Positions 27,173 to 36,440 of a DNA stretch of 64,000 nucleotides are shown here, in pieces. Within the stretch, counting starts at the first letter, position 1. Every line of letters begins with the position of its first letter. The notes beneath the pieces are model-generated. The model was not told the origin of the DNA. It made no database searches and was given only the letters and a program-made list of their open reading frames with translations. The position numbers and the translations under genes are program-made. The stretch is from Rhizobium sp. BK650 (GTDB taxonomy: Bacteria; Pseudomonadota; Alphaproteobacteria; Rhizobiales; Rhizobiaceae), in the NCBI RefSeq assembly GCF_014195325.1, contig NZ_JACIBK010000014.1, forward strand, positions 62,001-126,000, read 5' to 3'.

Positions 27173-28486
27173 ATGACAGAAATTGGCGCCCGGTCAATAG
27201 ACCCTGTAGAGACACGAGCGCCGCCCATTGCGTCCAACAGAGAATACGTAACAGGCCTGCGAATGGCCGCTATATGCATCGTCCTTTTGCTGATCAACGC
27301 ATTCTCGCAGATCGATCGAATATTGCCATTCATCCTGGCGGAAAAGATCAAAGGGGATCTGGAGCTGACCGACACCGAGATGGGCCTGCTCACCGGTCTT
27401 GCGTTTGCCGTCTGCTACGCACTCCTCTCATTGCCGCTCGCCCGAGCAGCAGATCGGGGCTCTCCCCGGCTCGTATTGGTGTCCTGCGTCCTCATCTGGA
27501 GCGTCATGACGACACTCGGAGGTTTTGCCGCCAGTTTCATGTTCCTCGCCCTCACGCGCTTCGGCGTCGCATTCGGCGAGGCTGGCGCGGTGCCGGCAGG
27601 CCATGCTCTCATCGGCCGCAAGATCGGTCCCGAGCGGCGTGGTCTTGCAATCGGTCTGTTCGCGATGGGCATTCCGCTCGGCACGATGGCCGGGTTTGCG
27701 GCGGGTGGCGCGATAGCAGACGTGTTTGGTTGGCGCGTTGTTCTGATGGGTGCCGGAGGCATCGGCGTCCTGATCGGGTTATTGACCATTTTTGTGGCCG
27801 GTCCTACCCCTTCGCTTCCACGTATATCCTCTCGGGACGAACCCTTTCTGCGAACCAGCCTTTACCTGTTGTCATCCTCGGCCTTCCGCTGGTTGTTCGC
27901 AGGCGCCGTTTTCCTGGGCTTCGCAGGCGCACCTTTTTATGCCTTCTCCATACCGTTTCTGATCCGCACCCATGGTTTTACCGCGACGGAAGTCGGCGTT
28001 TCGTTCGGCATGTTGCAAGGACTGATGGGTATTCTCGGAACATTGGGCGGCGGACGCTGGTTTGATCACGCAGTCCGCTCAGGTAGCGGCAGGGTGCTCG
28101 GTCCCCCGGCTATTCTGTTCCTCATCGCCAGTACAACGACAACAGCGGCACTATTTGCCCCGACTGGATGGATGTCCATTGCGCTCTTCGTGCCCGGAAT
28201 GCTGTCATTTTCCTTCATGTTGCCATGGGGCTTTGGTGCCGCGCATCTGATCGCCGGTCCAGGACGGCAGGCACAGGCGACCAGCCTCGTCATGATCGCG
28301 TCCGGCCTTGCCGGGCCGGCACTCGGTCCCCTGGTCGTCGGTATTGTGAGTGATGCAGCAACAGCAGCCGACGTTCCCAACGGCCTCGGGCTTGGTCTGT
28401 TGATCGTGCCACTAGCAAGCGCTCTCGCAGGCATTGTCTACATGATCACAAATCAACGTATCGCGACGTTCCTCCGCCGTCAGTGA
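27173..28486 (+). CDS. MFS transporter
   Basis: 437 residues, about 12 hydrophobic helices in two halves. The loop after helix 2 reads ARAADRGSPRLV, a form of the MFS A-motif; GRKIGPERRGLAIG lies in the following loop. Resembles spinster/aromatic-acid type efflux or uptake carriers; substrate unknown. First gene of a five-gene run ending at 31920. Confidence 0.88.
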   Translation: MTEIGARSIDPVETRAPPIASNREYVTGLRMAAICIVLLLINAFSQIDRILPFILAEKIKGDLELTDTEMGLLTGLAFAVCYALLSLPLARAADRGSPRLVLVSCVLIWSVMTTLGGFAASFMFLALTRFGVAFGEAGAVPAGHALIGRKIGPERRGLAIGLFAMGIPLGTMAGFAAGGAIADVFGWRVVLMGAGGIGVLIGLLTIFVAGPTPSLPRISSRDEPFLRTSLYLLSSSAFRWLFAGAVFLGFAGAPFYAFSIPFLIRTHGFTATEVGVSFGMLQGLMGILGTLGGGRWFDHAVRSGSGRVLGPPAILFLIASTTTTAALFAPTGWMSIALFVPGMLSFSFMLPWGFGAAHLIAGPGRQAQATSLVMIASGLAGPALGPLVVGIVSDAATAADVPNGLGLGLLIVPLASALAGIVYMITNQRIATFLRRQ

Positions 28487-28540
28487 CCGGCAACCGCCGT
28501 CGCAGGCCGAACTATCCGAACTCTTTAGGAGATATTGAAA

Positions 28541-29392
28541 ATGTCCAACACAGACAATTCGCGGCGCACGTTCCTCGCCCTCGCAGCGGCCGTGCCATCC
28601 GCTATCGCCATGAGCGGCATTGCATCAGCCCAGTCGTCCGATACCGGCGTTGTCGCTCAACCAAGTGACAAACGTGGCGCGGTCGTCACCGGCTCGTCCC
28701 GCGGCATTGGTGCCGCGACCGCCCGCCGTCTGGCGCGGGACGGGTACGCTGTGACGGTGAACTACCTCACCAACCGCGAATTAGCTGAAGCGGTCGTTCG
28801 CGATATCGAGGCGGCGGGCGGTCGGGCCATCGTTCGCCAGGGAGACGTCGCAGATCCGGCTGCGGTCAAGGCCCTGTTCGACGCAAATGACGAGGCCTTC
28901 GGCGGCGTGGACGTGGTGGTCAACAATGCCGGGATTATGAATGTCGGTCCGTTCGCGCAGATGTCCGACGAGGCCTTTGACCGGATGATGGCTACCAACG
29001 TCAAGGGGAGCTTCAATGTCTTGCGCGAGGCTTCACGACGAATTCGCGATGGCGGACGGATCATCAGCCTGAGCTCAACTATCATCAATATGAGCCCTCC
29101 TGGCACAGCAGCCTACGCCGCAACCAAGGCGGCGCAGGAGATCTACTCGAACGTTCTCGCCAAGGAACTGGGCGGCCGTAACATCTCGGTCAATGCGATA
29201 TCACCAGGCGCTGTCGATACCCAACTCCTTCGCCAGCACGGGGAGGAAGCGCTTCGCGGCATACCGGAAGCAACCCCGCTCCGGCGGCTGGGCGAGCCAG
29301 AGGATATCGCAAATGTCATAGGCCTTCTCTGCTCGCCGGACGGGACCTGGATCAATGGTCAAAACGTCTTCGCAAACGGCGGGATCGCCTGA
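28541..29392 (+). CDS. SDR oxidoreductase with Tat signal peptide
   Basis: 283 residues from ATG 28541 (TTTAGGAGATATTG upstream). Residues 1-32 form a twin-arginine signal (SRRTFLALAAAVPS then ASAQ). The Rossmann motif GSSRGIGAA, NNAG, a catalytic Ser (SLSSTI) and YAATKAA are intact. SDR enzymes use NAD(P)H and are usually cytoplasmic, so a Tat signal is unusual and would mean export with cofactor bound. Confidence 0.88.
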   Translation: MSNTDNSRRTFLALAAAVPSAIAMSGIASAQSSDTGVVAQPSDKRGAVVTGSSRGIGAATARRLARDGYAVTVNYLTNRELAEAVVRDIEAAGGRAIVRQGDVADPAAVKALFDANDEAFGGVDVVVNNAGIMNVGPFAQMSDEAFDRMMATNVKGSFNVLREASRRIRDGGRIISLSSTIINMSPPGTAAYAATKAAQEIYSNVLAKELGGRNISVNAISPGAVDTQLLRQHGEEALRGIPEATPLRRLGEPEDIANVIGLLCSPDGTWINGQNVFANGGIA

Positions 29393-29662
29393 CGGACGAC
29401 CCCTGTGAACTTGCCTCGCAGCCACCTGGGTCACTCCCGAGTCTCCGGCATGGATGCGGCGAACACGCGAGATCGCCACAAAGCCACCTCTCGGCGGACC
29501 GATGGATGTCAACGCATAGGTTCGGATCCCGGAACCGCCCCGTTCCGGATCCGCGAAAGGTCGCTTTACCCCACAGCGACCTCCCGTCCGCCGGAGACGT
29601 GCCCTGAACATAGCGTCTTCGGCGGACGATCTTGCCCCAGCAGAAAGACGAAGGGACTGACG

Positions 29663-30646
29663 ATGTCGAAATCGTGGAGACTTGACGATATGCCCTCTCA
29701 GAAGGGGCGGACGATCCTGATCACCGGCACTGGTGGTCTGGGCTTCGAAGATGCACTTGCGCTGGCTCGCGCCGGTGGCGACGTCATCATCGCAGGACGC
29801 AATCCGACGAAGGGTGCAGACGCTGTCCGGCGCATTAAGGAACAGGCGCCCCAGGCATCGGTCGCTTTGGAGATCGTCGACCTTGGTGATCTCGCGTCGA
29901 TTGAGGCACTGGCCAACAGACTGAAGGAAACGCGCGATCACATCGATGTGCTCATCAACAACGCCGGCGTGATGACGCCGCCGACGCGTCAGACGACGAG
30001 GGATGGTTTCGAACTTCAATTCGGCACCAACTATCTCGGCCACTTCGCCTTGACCGGCCACTTGCTGCCGCTGCTCAAGCTTGGACAAGCCCCACGCGTC
30101 GTCACGCTTTCCAGCATTGCTGTTAGGAGCGCAAGCGCCGCAACCAACTTCGACGATCTGCAAGCGGAACGGCATTATAAGCCGATGCCCGTCTACACTC
30201 AGTCGAAGCTGGCCTGCCTGATGTTTGCTTTCGAGCTGCAACGGCGAAGTGAAGAAGCGGGTTGGGGTATCACCAGCATCGCTGCCCACCCAGGCGTGTC
30301 ACGCACCGATCTGCTTCACAATGCCCCTGGGCGCCACAGTGCTCAAGGCCTTCTCAGAACGTTCTTGTGGTTCTTATTCCAGCCCGTTGCACAGGGTGCG
30401 CTGCCGACGTTGTTTGCAGCCACATCCCCAGAGGCCCGAGGCGGCGGATATTACGGTCCCGATAGACTGGGCGAAACCCGTGGACATCCAACGGAGGCAA
30501 AAATCCCGGCACAGGCGATTGAAAAGCATGTGGCGCACAAGCTGTGGGAGATGTCGGAAAAACTGACCGGGATCTCGTTCAAAACGCAGGCTCCAACCTC
30601 GGTGCTCTCTGACCCGGGCGCGACAGCGGTCGCGCGGGAGGGGTAA
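29663..30646 (+). CDS. SDR oxidoreductase (retinol dehydrogenase-like)
   Basis: 327 residues from ATG 29663 (GAAGGGA upstream). Motifs: TGTGGLGFE in the nucleotide-binding loop (usual form TGxxxGxG), NNAGVM, LSSIA and YTQSKLA. The C-terminal part (GGYYGPDRLGETRGHP) is typical of the SDR group annotated as WW-domain or retinol dehydrogenase-like. The frame is open upstream to 29405, but that stretch looks non-coding. Confidence 0.88.
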   Translation: MSKSWRLDDMPSQKGRTILITGTGGLGFEDALALARAGGDVIIAGRNPTKGADAVRRIKEQAPQASVALEIVDLGDLASIEALANRLKETRDHIDVLINNAGVMTPPTRQTTRDGFELQFGTNYLGHFALTGHLLPLLKLGQAPRVVTLSSIAVRSASAATNFDDLQAERHYKPMPVYTQSKLACLMFAFELQRRSEEAGWGITSIAAHPGVSRTDLLHNAPGRHSAQGLLRTFLWFLFQPVAQGALPTLFAATSPEARGGGYYGPDRLGETRGHPTEAKIPAQAIEKHVAHKLWEMSEKLTGISFKTQAPTSVLSDPGATAVAREG

Positions 30647-30649
30647 GAG

Positions 30650-31285
30650 ATGGACCCGCTCGGAAATCTTGTCGACTGGATTGCGATATACGGCATATTC
30701 GGCCTCATCGCGATCGGGCTGGCGGAGCGTTTCTTGCCTGCCCTACCCTCCTATGGCGTTCTCGTTGCCATAGGTATCGCGGCCGGCGATCTTTGGTCCC
30801 TCCACACCGCTGTCATCGCAACGACGCTCGGGAGTTTTATGGGCGCCCTCAGTCTCTATTTTCTCGTGCGTGTTATCGGGAGAAAGAGGTCCGCAACGCT
30901 TCTCTACGCGGTCGGCAGATGGGTGGGTCTATCGCAACCTCGCATCGACTGGACATTGTCCTCCCTGCGCGACCGCGAACAATCGCTGACGATTCTGTCG
31001 CAACTCATTCCCACAGTTCGGCTGATCGCGCCTGTGGCGGCAGGGCTCTTGGGCACAAGTACGCTGCAGTTTGCCGCTGGCGTGGCAGTCGGCATAGTCT
31101 TGTGGAACGGCTTGTTCATCGCCGCAGGTTATCTCGCTGTTTTGGCCAGTCCCGGCATCAATTCATCCATGCTCGCAATGAAGATACTCATCCTGCTTGT
31201 TGTCACAGAGGGACTTGTGGCCGTGTTATGGCGGCTTCAGCGACGATCCGCGATGCGCGTTAATCCGGGAGCCAGTGAGCGATGA
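30650..31285 (+). CDS. DedA/VTT-family membrane protein
   Basis: 211 residues, with about five hydrophobic segments. The DedA core is present: an amphipathic re-entrant helix near GLAERFLPALPSYG and the conserved arginine region TVRLIAPVAAGLLG. Members flip undecaprenyl phosphate or phospholipids. It begins 3 bases after the SDR stop and overlaps the next gene by 4, a methyltransferase that may act on phospholipid. Confidence 0.85.
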   Translation: MDPLGNLVDWIAIYGIFGLIAIGLAERFLPALPSYGVLVAIGIAAGDLWSLHTAVIATTLGSFMGALSLYFLVRVIGRKRSATLLYAVGRWVGLSQPRIDWTLSSLRDREQSLTILSQLIPTVRLIAPVAAGLLGTSTLQFAAGVAVGIVLWNGLFIAAGYLAVLASPGINSSMLAMKILILLVVTEGLVAVLWRLQRRSAMRVNPGASER

Positions 31286-31920
31286 CGAACAGGACTGCTG
31301 ATGCCTTTTTGTTTTTTCGGGCGTGGCTTTCCGCGCCCCTTCGCGTCGCCTCGGTTACGCCATCAGGACGCGCGTTGTCTTCACTCATGACGACCGAAAT
31401 CTCTGCGGACACAGGCACAGTCATTGAACTCGGTCCGGGAACAGGCGTTTTTACGGAAGCATTGCTGAATCGAGGTGTCGCTGAAGAAAATCTCGTGCTG
31501 GTCGAATATGGTTCAGAGTTTGCGAGCCAACTTAGCGACCGTTTTCCAGCCGCAAAAACCGTTCAGATGGATGCTGCTCAACTGCGCAAGTTGCCGATCC
31601 ATGCCTCAGCGCCGGTGGGCGCCGTCGTCAGCGGACTTCCTCTATTATCGATGCCGTTGCGCAAGGTGCATGCTATCCTGGAGGGGGCATTCTCGCATCT
31701 TCGCCCGGGTGGAGCATTCTACCAATTCACCTACGGTCCACGATGCCCGATCGCCAGACCCTTGCTCGACCGTCTGGGCCTGAAAGCGACGTATATCGGC
31801 TGCACCCTCGCCAATGTTCCGCCCGCAGCCGTCTATCGCATCAATCGACGTCGAACCCGCAGGTCATTCGAACGGACGCATCAGTATCCGTTATTCAATG
31901 TTCAGAAAAATCCGTTCTAA
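31282..31920 (+). CDS. PmtA-like phospholipid N-methyltransferase
   Basis: 212 residues. The N-terminus FFRAWLSAPLRVASVTPSGRAL is an amphipathic membrane-binding stretch as in rhizobial PmtA. SAM-binding motif I reads VIELGPGTGVFTEALL, and SGLPLLSMP and YQFTYGP follow. PmtA converts phosphatidylethanolamine stepwise to phosphatidylcholine. Translationally coupled to the DedA protein. A related rRNA adenine methyltransferase-like fold is the alternative. Confidence 0.8.
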   Translation: MTNRTADAFLFFRAWLSAPLRVASVTPSGRALSSLMTTEISADTGTVIELGPGTGVFTEALLNRGVAEENLVLVEYGSEFASQLSDRFPAAKTVQMDAAQLRKLPIHASAPVGAVVSGLPLLSMPLRKVHAILEGAFSHLRPGGAFYQFTYGPRCPIARPLLDRLGLKATYIGCTLANVPPAAVYRINRRRTRRSFERTHQYPLFNVQKNPF

Positions 31921-31954
31921 CGAGCAGCGGTTCGACCTGGACTCATCCGACGGA

Positions 31955-32635
31955 TTACGCCTTGCCCTGCATCCGGTGATCGATGTTGCCAGTGATATGG
32001 TCCCAGCCAGAAAGCGCGATTTCCGCCACGGCATGGAGTTCGTCGCGATCCGCTCCGTCGCGGGCGCGGATCGCCATCCCACTTTGAACCGTTTGCACGA
32101 ATCTCGCCAGTTTGGTCGTGTCGGCCGTGGCCTCAAGGTCGCCGTCGCTCTTCGCTCTGTCGAAGCGCGCCTTGAGGATATCGAAACCGCCTGCGCGCGT
32201 CGCTCGCATGAGTTCACTCAGTTCGGAGTGTCCTTCGCTGCCGACGGTAGCGAGCGTTGCCATGCAACCATGCGGCAAATCGCAATCTCCACCGGTCATG
32301 GCGATCGCGGAATCCTGAAGAAATGCCAGCGCCGCCTCCCTCGCGGTCGCAGCTTTCCGGAACCGGGTCCAGACCAGGCCTTCGTAGGTCGTGTAGTAAT
32401 ATTTGAGCGCCTCCGCATAAAGCTCATCCTTCGAGCCGAAGGCCGCATAGAGGCTCTTGGTCCCGATCCCCATCGTTTCCGTCAGGTCCGCGATCGAGGT
32501 CGCCTCATAACCCTTGATCCAGAACAGCCGTGTCGCGGCGGCAAGTGCAGCCTGGCGGTCGAATTCCCGCGGCCGCCCGCGCGCAGGACGGATCGATGTT
32601 AAGCTGGGTGGAGGCGTCGAAAAATTATTATGCAT
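31955..32635 (-). CDS. TetR-family regulator
   Basis: 226 residues from ATG 32635; ATG 32647 adds four. The N-terminal helix-turn-helix is clear (AATRLFWIKGYEATSIADLTETMGIGTKSLYAAFGSK), and the C-terminal ligand domain resembles that of AcrR/YxaF types. It is divergent from the SDR at 32718. Both candidate start codons lie inside the left operator copy, so binding would also cover its own translation start region. Confidence 0.9.
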   Translation of the reverse strand: MHNNFSTPPPSLTSIRPARGRPREFDRQAALAAATRLFWIKGYEATSIADLTETMGIGTKSLYAAFGSKDELYAEALKYYYTTYEGLVWTRFRKAATAREAALAFLQDSAIAMTGGDCDLPHGCMATLATVGSEGHSELSELMRATRAGGFDILKARFDRAKSDGDLEATADTTKLARFVQTVQSGMAIRARDGADRDELHAVAEIALSGWDHITGNIDHRMQGKA

Positions 32636-32649
32636 CGACCACTGCATAA
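32628..32649. promoter_or_regulatory. TetR operator, left copy
   Basis: TTATGCA and TGCATAA separated by 8 bases, a 22-base dyad. It covers the TetR start codons. Confidence 0.75.
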
Positions 32650-32684
32650 ATCAGTTGACCACGATTTGCAATGCCGCTACCTAT

Positions 32685-32706
32685 TTATGCATCGATCACT
32701 GCATAA
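32685..32706. promoter_or_regulatory. TetR operator, right copy
   Basis: Same 22-base dyad, differing from the left copy at one central base. It ends just ahead of the SDR ribosome site, 57 bases from the left copy. Confidence 0.75.
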
Positions 32707-32717
32707 AGGAAATGATG

Positions 32718-33455
32718 ATGGAATTGCTTGGAAAGCGTGCCCTGGTGAACGGTGGCTCGCGAGGAATAGGAGCCGCGATCGCGATCGCGATCGCCGAAAA
32801 GGGCGCTGATGTCGCGTTCACCTATCAACGCTCGGCAGACAGGGCGGCATCGGTGGTGCAGGCCATCGAGGAAAAAGGCCGGCGTGGGCTTGCAATCCAG
32901 GCCGACAGTGCCGATCCGGACGCCATTCGGCACGCCGTCAGTCAAACGGTCGACACACTTGGAGGGCTCGATATTCTCGTCAACAGTGCCGGCATCGGAA
33001 CCGCCGGCATGACCGCGGATCTGGCGCTCGCCGACCTGCAGGCCATGCTCGATGTGAATGTTCGCGCGCCGGTCCTCTTCGCCAAGGCGGCGATCCCACA
33101 TCTGTCATCCGGAGGGCGGATCATCTCGATCGGTTCAGCTCTGGCTGAGCGCGTGCCTTTCACGGGCGTAACGACCTATGCCATGTCGAAGTCGGCGCTG
33201 CTGTCCTTCACGCGAGGCCTTTCGCGCGAACTCGGACCTCAAGGCATCACCGTCAATCTCGTCCTCCCCGGATCGACCGACACCGATATGAACCCGGCAA
33301 ATGGCGAGAATGCCAATTATCAGCGAAGCCTCACATCGCTCGGCCGGTTTGGCGAGCCCCGCGAAGTCGCCAGCGCGGTGGCGTTTCTGGCAGGTCCGGG
33401 TGCAAGTCTGATCACCGGCGCAGTTCTCAGCGTAGACGCCGGCTTCAACGCCTGA
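32718..33455 (+). CDS. SDR oxidoreductase (FabG-like)
   Basis: 245 residues. Motifs NGGSRGIGAA, NSAGIG, SIGSAL and YAMSKSA are intact, and the C-terminus SVDAGFNA is typical. Three ATGs in a row (32712, 32715, 32718) follow AAAGGAA; the third gives the best spacing. Controlled by the divergent TetR regulator through two operators; the substrate is unknown. Confidence 0.9.
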   Translation: MELLGKRALVNGGSRGIGAAIAIAIAEKGADVAFTYQRSADRAASVVQAIEEKGRRGLAIQADSADPDAIRHAVSQTVDTLGGLDILVNSAGIGTAGMTADLALADLQAMLDVNVRAPVLFAKAAIPHLSSGGRIISIGSALAERVPFTGVTTYAMSKSALLSFTRGLSRELGPQGITVNLVLPGSTDTDMNPANGENANYQRSLTSLGRFGEPREVASAVAFLAGPGASLITGAVLSVDAGFNA

Positions 33456-33551
33456 TTTAGGCCTCGCATCCTCCGGACGTCGTGTTTTGCGGCGTCCGGC
33501 TTTAAGCTCGTATCGCAACTAAACCCTATCCTTTCCAACGGCTGTCCTTCC

Positions 33552-34133
33552 TCAGGTCACGAAGTCAAACCGTCCGAACTTTCCGTCACCGGTTTGCTTG
33601 ATGTCGAGAAGCAGCGCTTCGTCAAACAGCCTGTCTCCAGCATTTCGTGTCTCTCCGGGAAAATAGAGCTGGGTGGTGAGGACTCGCCCACCGGGGCGCT
33701 GGACCTTGAAATGGAAATGCCGCGTACGGCCTGGATAAAGCGCTGGCACGATGGTGTTGAACCACCAGCGCCCTTGGCCGTCGGTGAACTGGTGCCCGCG
33801 CAGACGGAAACCCACGCTGTCATAGTCGCCGTTCTCGTCCGCGTGCCAGATCTCGACGAGACTGCCGCCAAGCGGCCGGCAGCGAGTGTCGAAGACGAAA
33901 CCGGCGACGGTTATGCGTTCGCCTCCGGGCGCATCCGGATAGAGATCGCGCTCGAGCGGGGAATTCCTGAAGAAGGGACCGGCTTCCCGTTCGAGGGTCA
34001 GTTCGTCTTCATCGTCACATGCAGGCGTCAGCGGCAGTTCGGGAGCGGCCTGCGCAAACGGCGAACTTCTCGCCACATCTATGAGGGGCAGCGTCAGAAA
34101 GGTCGTCAGAAGCGAACGTCTGGTGGAAGGCAA
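33552..34133 (-). CDS. exported intradiol dioxygenase-like protein
   Basis: 193 residues with an N-terminal Tat-like signal (STRRSLLTTFLTL). The core VEIWHADENGDYD and YPGRTRHFHFKV carry the Tyr and His ligands expected for the Fe(III) of intradiol dioxygenases such as protocatechuate 3,4-dioxygenase, although the protein is shorter. Exported relatives with unknown substrate are common. Last gene of a three-gene minus-strand run starting at 36273. Confidence 0.82.
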   Translation of the reverse strand: MPSTRRSLLTTFLTLPLIDVARSSPFAQAAPELPLTPACDDEDELTLEREAGPFFRNSPLERDLYPDAPGGERITVAGFVFDTRCRPLGGSLVEIWHADENGDYDSVGFRLRGHQFTDGQGRWWFNTIVPALYPGRTRHFHFKVQRPGGRVLTTQLYFPGETRNAGDRLFDEALLLDIKQTGDGKFGRFDFVT

Positions 34134-34172
34134 GACCGTTCTCCCGGTTTAATGGCGGTTAATCGAGGTGGG

Positions 34173-35255
34173 TCACTGCAGGCGCTGTGCGGCATTCGCC
34201 TGTGCTTCCCGGATAAGGCCGGAATACATCTTCTCCTTGCCGGGATACCACGGCATCGTGCCGATAGAGCCGAAGCCGGGAATCGTTTCCATATGTGCGA
34301 CCATGCGGGCACGCATGCGCTCGTCGGGAAGCGAGCCTGTCATCGCCTGGACATTATCACTCATGTGGTCGGGGTTGGACGTGCCGCAGAGCACGGTGCT
34401 GACCGCGGGATGCGCCATGACCCACTTCAGGAAGAACTGCGCCCAGCTCGTCGCCTCGAACTCGGCTGCGAAACCGGGAAGCGGGTGTCCCTCGACCACC
34501 TTCATCAGCCGGGCCTTTTCGAGCGGCAGATTGATCAGCACGCCGACGCCCTTCTCGGCGGCGGCGGAGAGAAGCCGGCGCTCGGCGTCACGGTTGAAGA
34601 TTGAGTAGTTCGTCTGGATGAAATCGACCTCGTCGCGTTGGACGATCGCTAATAGCTGGTCCTGCGCCGCCGACTCGTGATGGGTCACACCGACATGGCG
34701 GATCAGGCCCTCCTTCTTCCATGCCTTCATCAGCGGGATGACGACCGGGGCGTTGGTGATGCTGTGGCATTGCATGAGATTGATCGTGGCACGCCATGTC
34801 CGCATGCGTGACTGCCGAAAGCTTTCAACCGCGTGGCTCTCGTCTCCAAGATATTCCCCTGTCGACCAGACTTTGTTGGCGAGGAAGATCTCATCCGATC
34901 CTTCGAACTCGCCCATGAACTGCCCGACGCTGACTTCGGCCGAGCCATAGAGCGGTGACGTATCAACGACCCGTCCACCTGCGGCAACATAACGTTCGAA
35001 GACTTGCCGAAGGGCGTCGCGGCGGTCGCCGGGTTTCAGATCGAAGGTGAGAAACGTGCCGAGACCCAGGGTCGTGACCCGTTCGCCGGTACGCGGCAAG
35101 GTGCGGGTCAGCACATCAGGGTTTGATCCAGTGGCCGGCGACACGACATTCGTTTCCTGGGCCTGCGCCGTGGCGTGAGCGGCGAGTGCCAGCCCTGTTG
35201 CTGCTACCCCCATCGTTCCCAGAAAGCTGCGTCTGTTGATCTTTGCCCGGTCCAT
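34173..35255 (-). CDS. aldo/keto reductase with Tat signal peptide
   Basis: 360 residues. Tat signal NRRSFLGTMGVAATGLALA with cleavage near AQA. The AKR barrel shows VVDTSPLYGSAE (catalytic Asp and Tyr), ANKVWSTG, a His in MQCHSI and FIQTNYSI. AKRs reduce aldehydes or ketones with NADPH; export through Tat is unusual. Middle gene between the MBL protein and the dioxygenase. Confidence 0.88.
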   Translation of the reverse strand: MDRAKINRRSFLGTMGVAATGLALAAHATAQAQETNVVSPATGSNPDVLTRTLPRTGERVTTLGLGTFLTFDLKPGDRRDALRQVFERYVAAGGRVVDTSPLYGSAEVSVGQFMGEFEGSDEIFLANKVWSTGEYLGDESHAVESFRQSRMRTWRATINLMQCHSITNAPVVIPLMKAWKKEGLIRHVGVTHHESAAQDQLLAIVQRDEVDFIQTNYSIFNRDAERRLLSAAAEKGVGVLINLPLEKARLMKVVEGHPLPGFAAEFEATSWAQFFLKWVMAHPAVSTVLCGTSNPDHMSDNVQAMTGSLPDERMRARMVAHMETIPGFGSIGTMPWYPGKEKMYSGLIREAQANAAQRLQ

Positions 35256-35280
35256 GAGATCTCTCCTGTTTTCTTAACCG

Positions 35281-36273
35281 TCAGAACTGCCAGTTGGCGG
35301 GTACCCAGGCGTAGCCGCCATTGGTCTTCAGCATCCGGCCGAGGCCGGGGAATGGATAGTGGAAGCCAAGCACCGGCATGCGCTCTGCCGCTGCCCTGTC
35401 AAAGATGCGACGACGCGAGGAAAGGGCTGTTTCCTTGTCGCGGTCCGGACCCGGAACCCAGGGCCTGTCGACGTTGACAACGGGATGATAGGCAAGGTCC
35501 GCCGTCAGCAGCAGTTGGTCCTTTCCGGAATGAACGAGGAAGGTGGCCATGCCCGGTGTGTGGCCGGACGCGACGATCGTCGTCAGGCCCGGCACAATCT
35601 CGGCGCCGGCTTCATAGAGCTCGACATCGTTCTTGGTCGGCTCAAGGCTGTTCTTGATGTTGGCGGCGAAACGCAAACGGAATTCCTCCGGGACCGGCAT
35701 GTAGGAGAGATCCGGATCGGTGCGGACAAAGAAATCCCAGTCGGCCTTCGGGACAAACACCGTGGCGCGGGGAAACGCCTTGCCGCCGTCTGCGGTTCTC
35801 AAGTTGCCGACATGGTCCGGATGGGTATGGGAGATGACGATGGCGTCAATGTCGGCAGGACTGAGACCGATCGCCGCGAGATTATCGAAGATCCGGCCAC
35901 CATTCGGCCCCATGGTCTTGCCGGCGCCTGCCTCGATCAGGATCCGCCGGCCGCCGGTTTCAATCAGCAGCGTGTTGAGATTGAGCGTCATGTGGTCGGT
36001 CGGCAGGAATGCTTGGCGCAGTACCTCCTGAAGCTCGGCCTCCGGGGCGTTGCTGGCGTAGACGCGTGGTGGACCGCCAATCACGCCATCGCTCAAGACA
36101 GTGGCGCTGATCTCTCCGACGCGGAAGCGATAATGCCCGGCATTACCGGCCATCGGGGACGCGGCCTGAGCGTTGGCTTTGTCAGAACCACCTAGGCTCG
36201 GCAGAAGCATGCTGGATGCGCCGGCGACAGCGGACAGCATGATGGCGCGTCTGTTGAGGGTGAAGGCATTCAT
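35281..36273 (-). CDS. exported MBL-fold metallohydrolase
   Basis: 330 residues from ATG 36273 (AAGAAGGAAC upstream). Signal segment NRRAIMLSAVAGASS resembles Tat. Metal motif SHTHPDHVG, with ASGHTPGMA and LTADLAYHP supplying further ligands. First gene of the run MBL-AKR-dioxygenase, divergent from a LysR regulator. Function may be a lactonase or similar esterase. Confidence 0.85.
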   Translation of the reverse strand: MNAFTLNRRAIMLSAVAGASSMLLPSLGGSDKANAQAASPMAGNAGHYRFRVGEISATVLSDGVIGGPPRVYASNAPEAELQEVLRQAFLPTDHMTLNLNTLLIETGGRRILIEAGAGKTMGPNGGRIFDNLAAIGLSPADIDAIVISHTHPDHVGNLRTADGGKAFPRATVFVPKADWDFFVRTDPDLSYMPVPEEFRLRFAANIKNSLEPTKNDVELYEAGAEIVPGLTTIVASGHTPGMATFLVHSGKDQLLLTADLAYHPVVNVDRPWVPGPDRDKETALSSRRRIFDRAAAERMPVLGFHYPFPGLGRMLKTNGGYAWVPANWQF

Positions 36274-36440
36274 CTGTCGTTCCTTCTTCTGGGCGCACTG
36301 CATCGACCCTTCCTCGATCGGAGAATGGTGGGCGAGGAAGGTTTCCGCAGGACAGTGCTTTCATTTCGGCAATCATGACACGGGACCATTGCTCTGATAA
36401 CCTGTGATGAGTTGATCAGCTTGATTAGAAAAACTTCGCA

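Noticed and set aside
29201..30289. 362-codon minus-strand frame over two SDR genes
   Set aside because: Covers recognised SDR motifs on the other strand and has no family features.
33594..34604. 336-codon plus-strand frame over the dioxygenase and AKR genes
   Set aside because: Antisense shadow of two genes with clear catalytic motifs.
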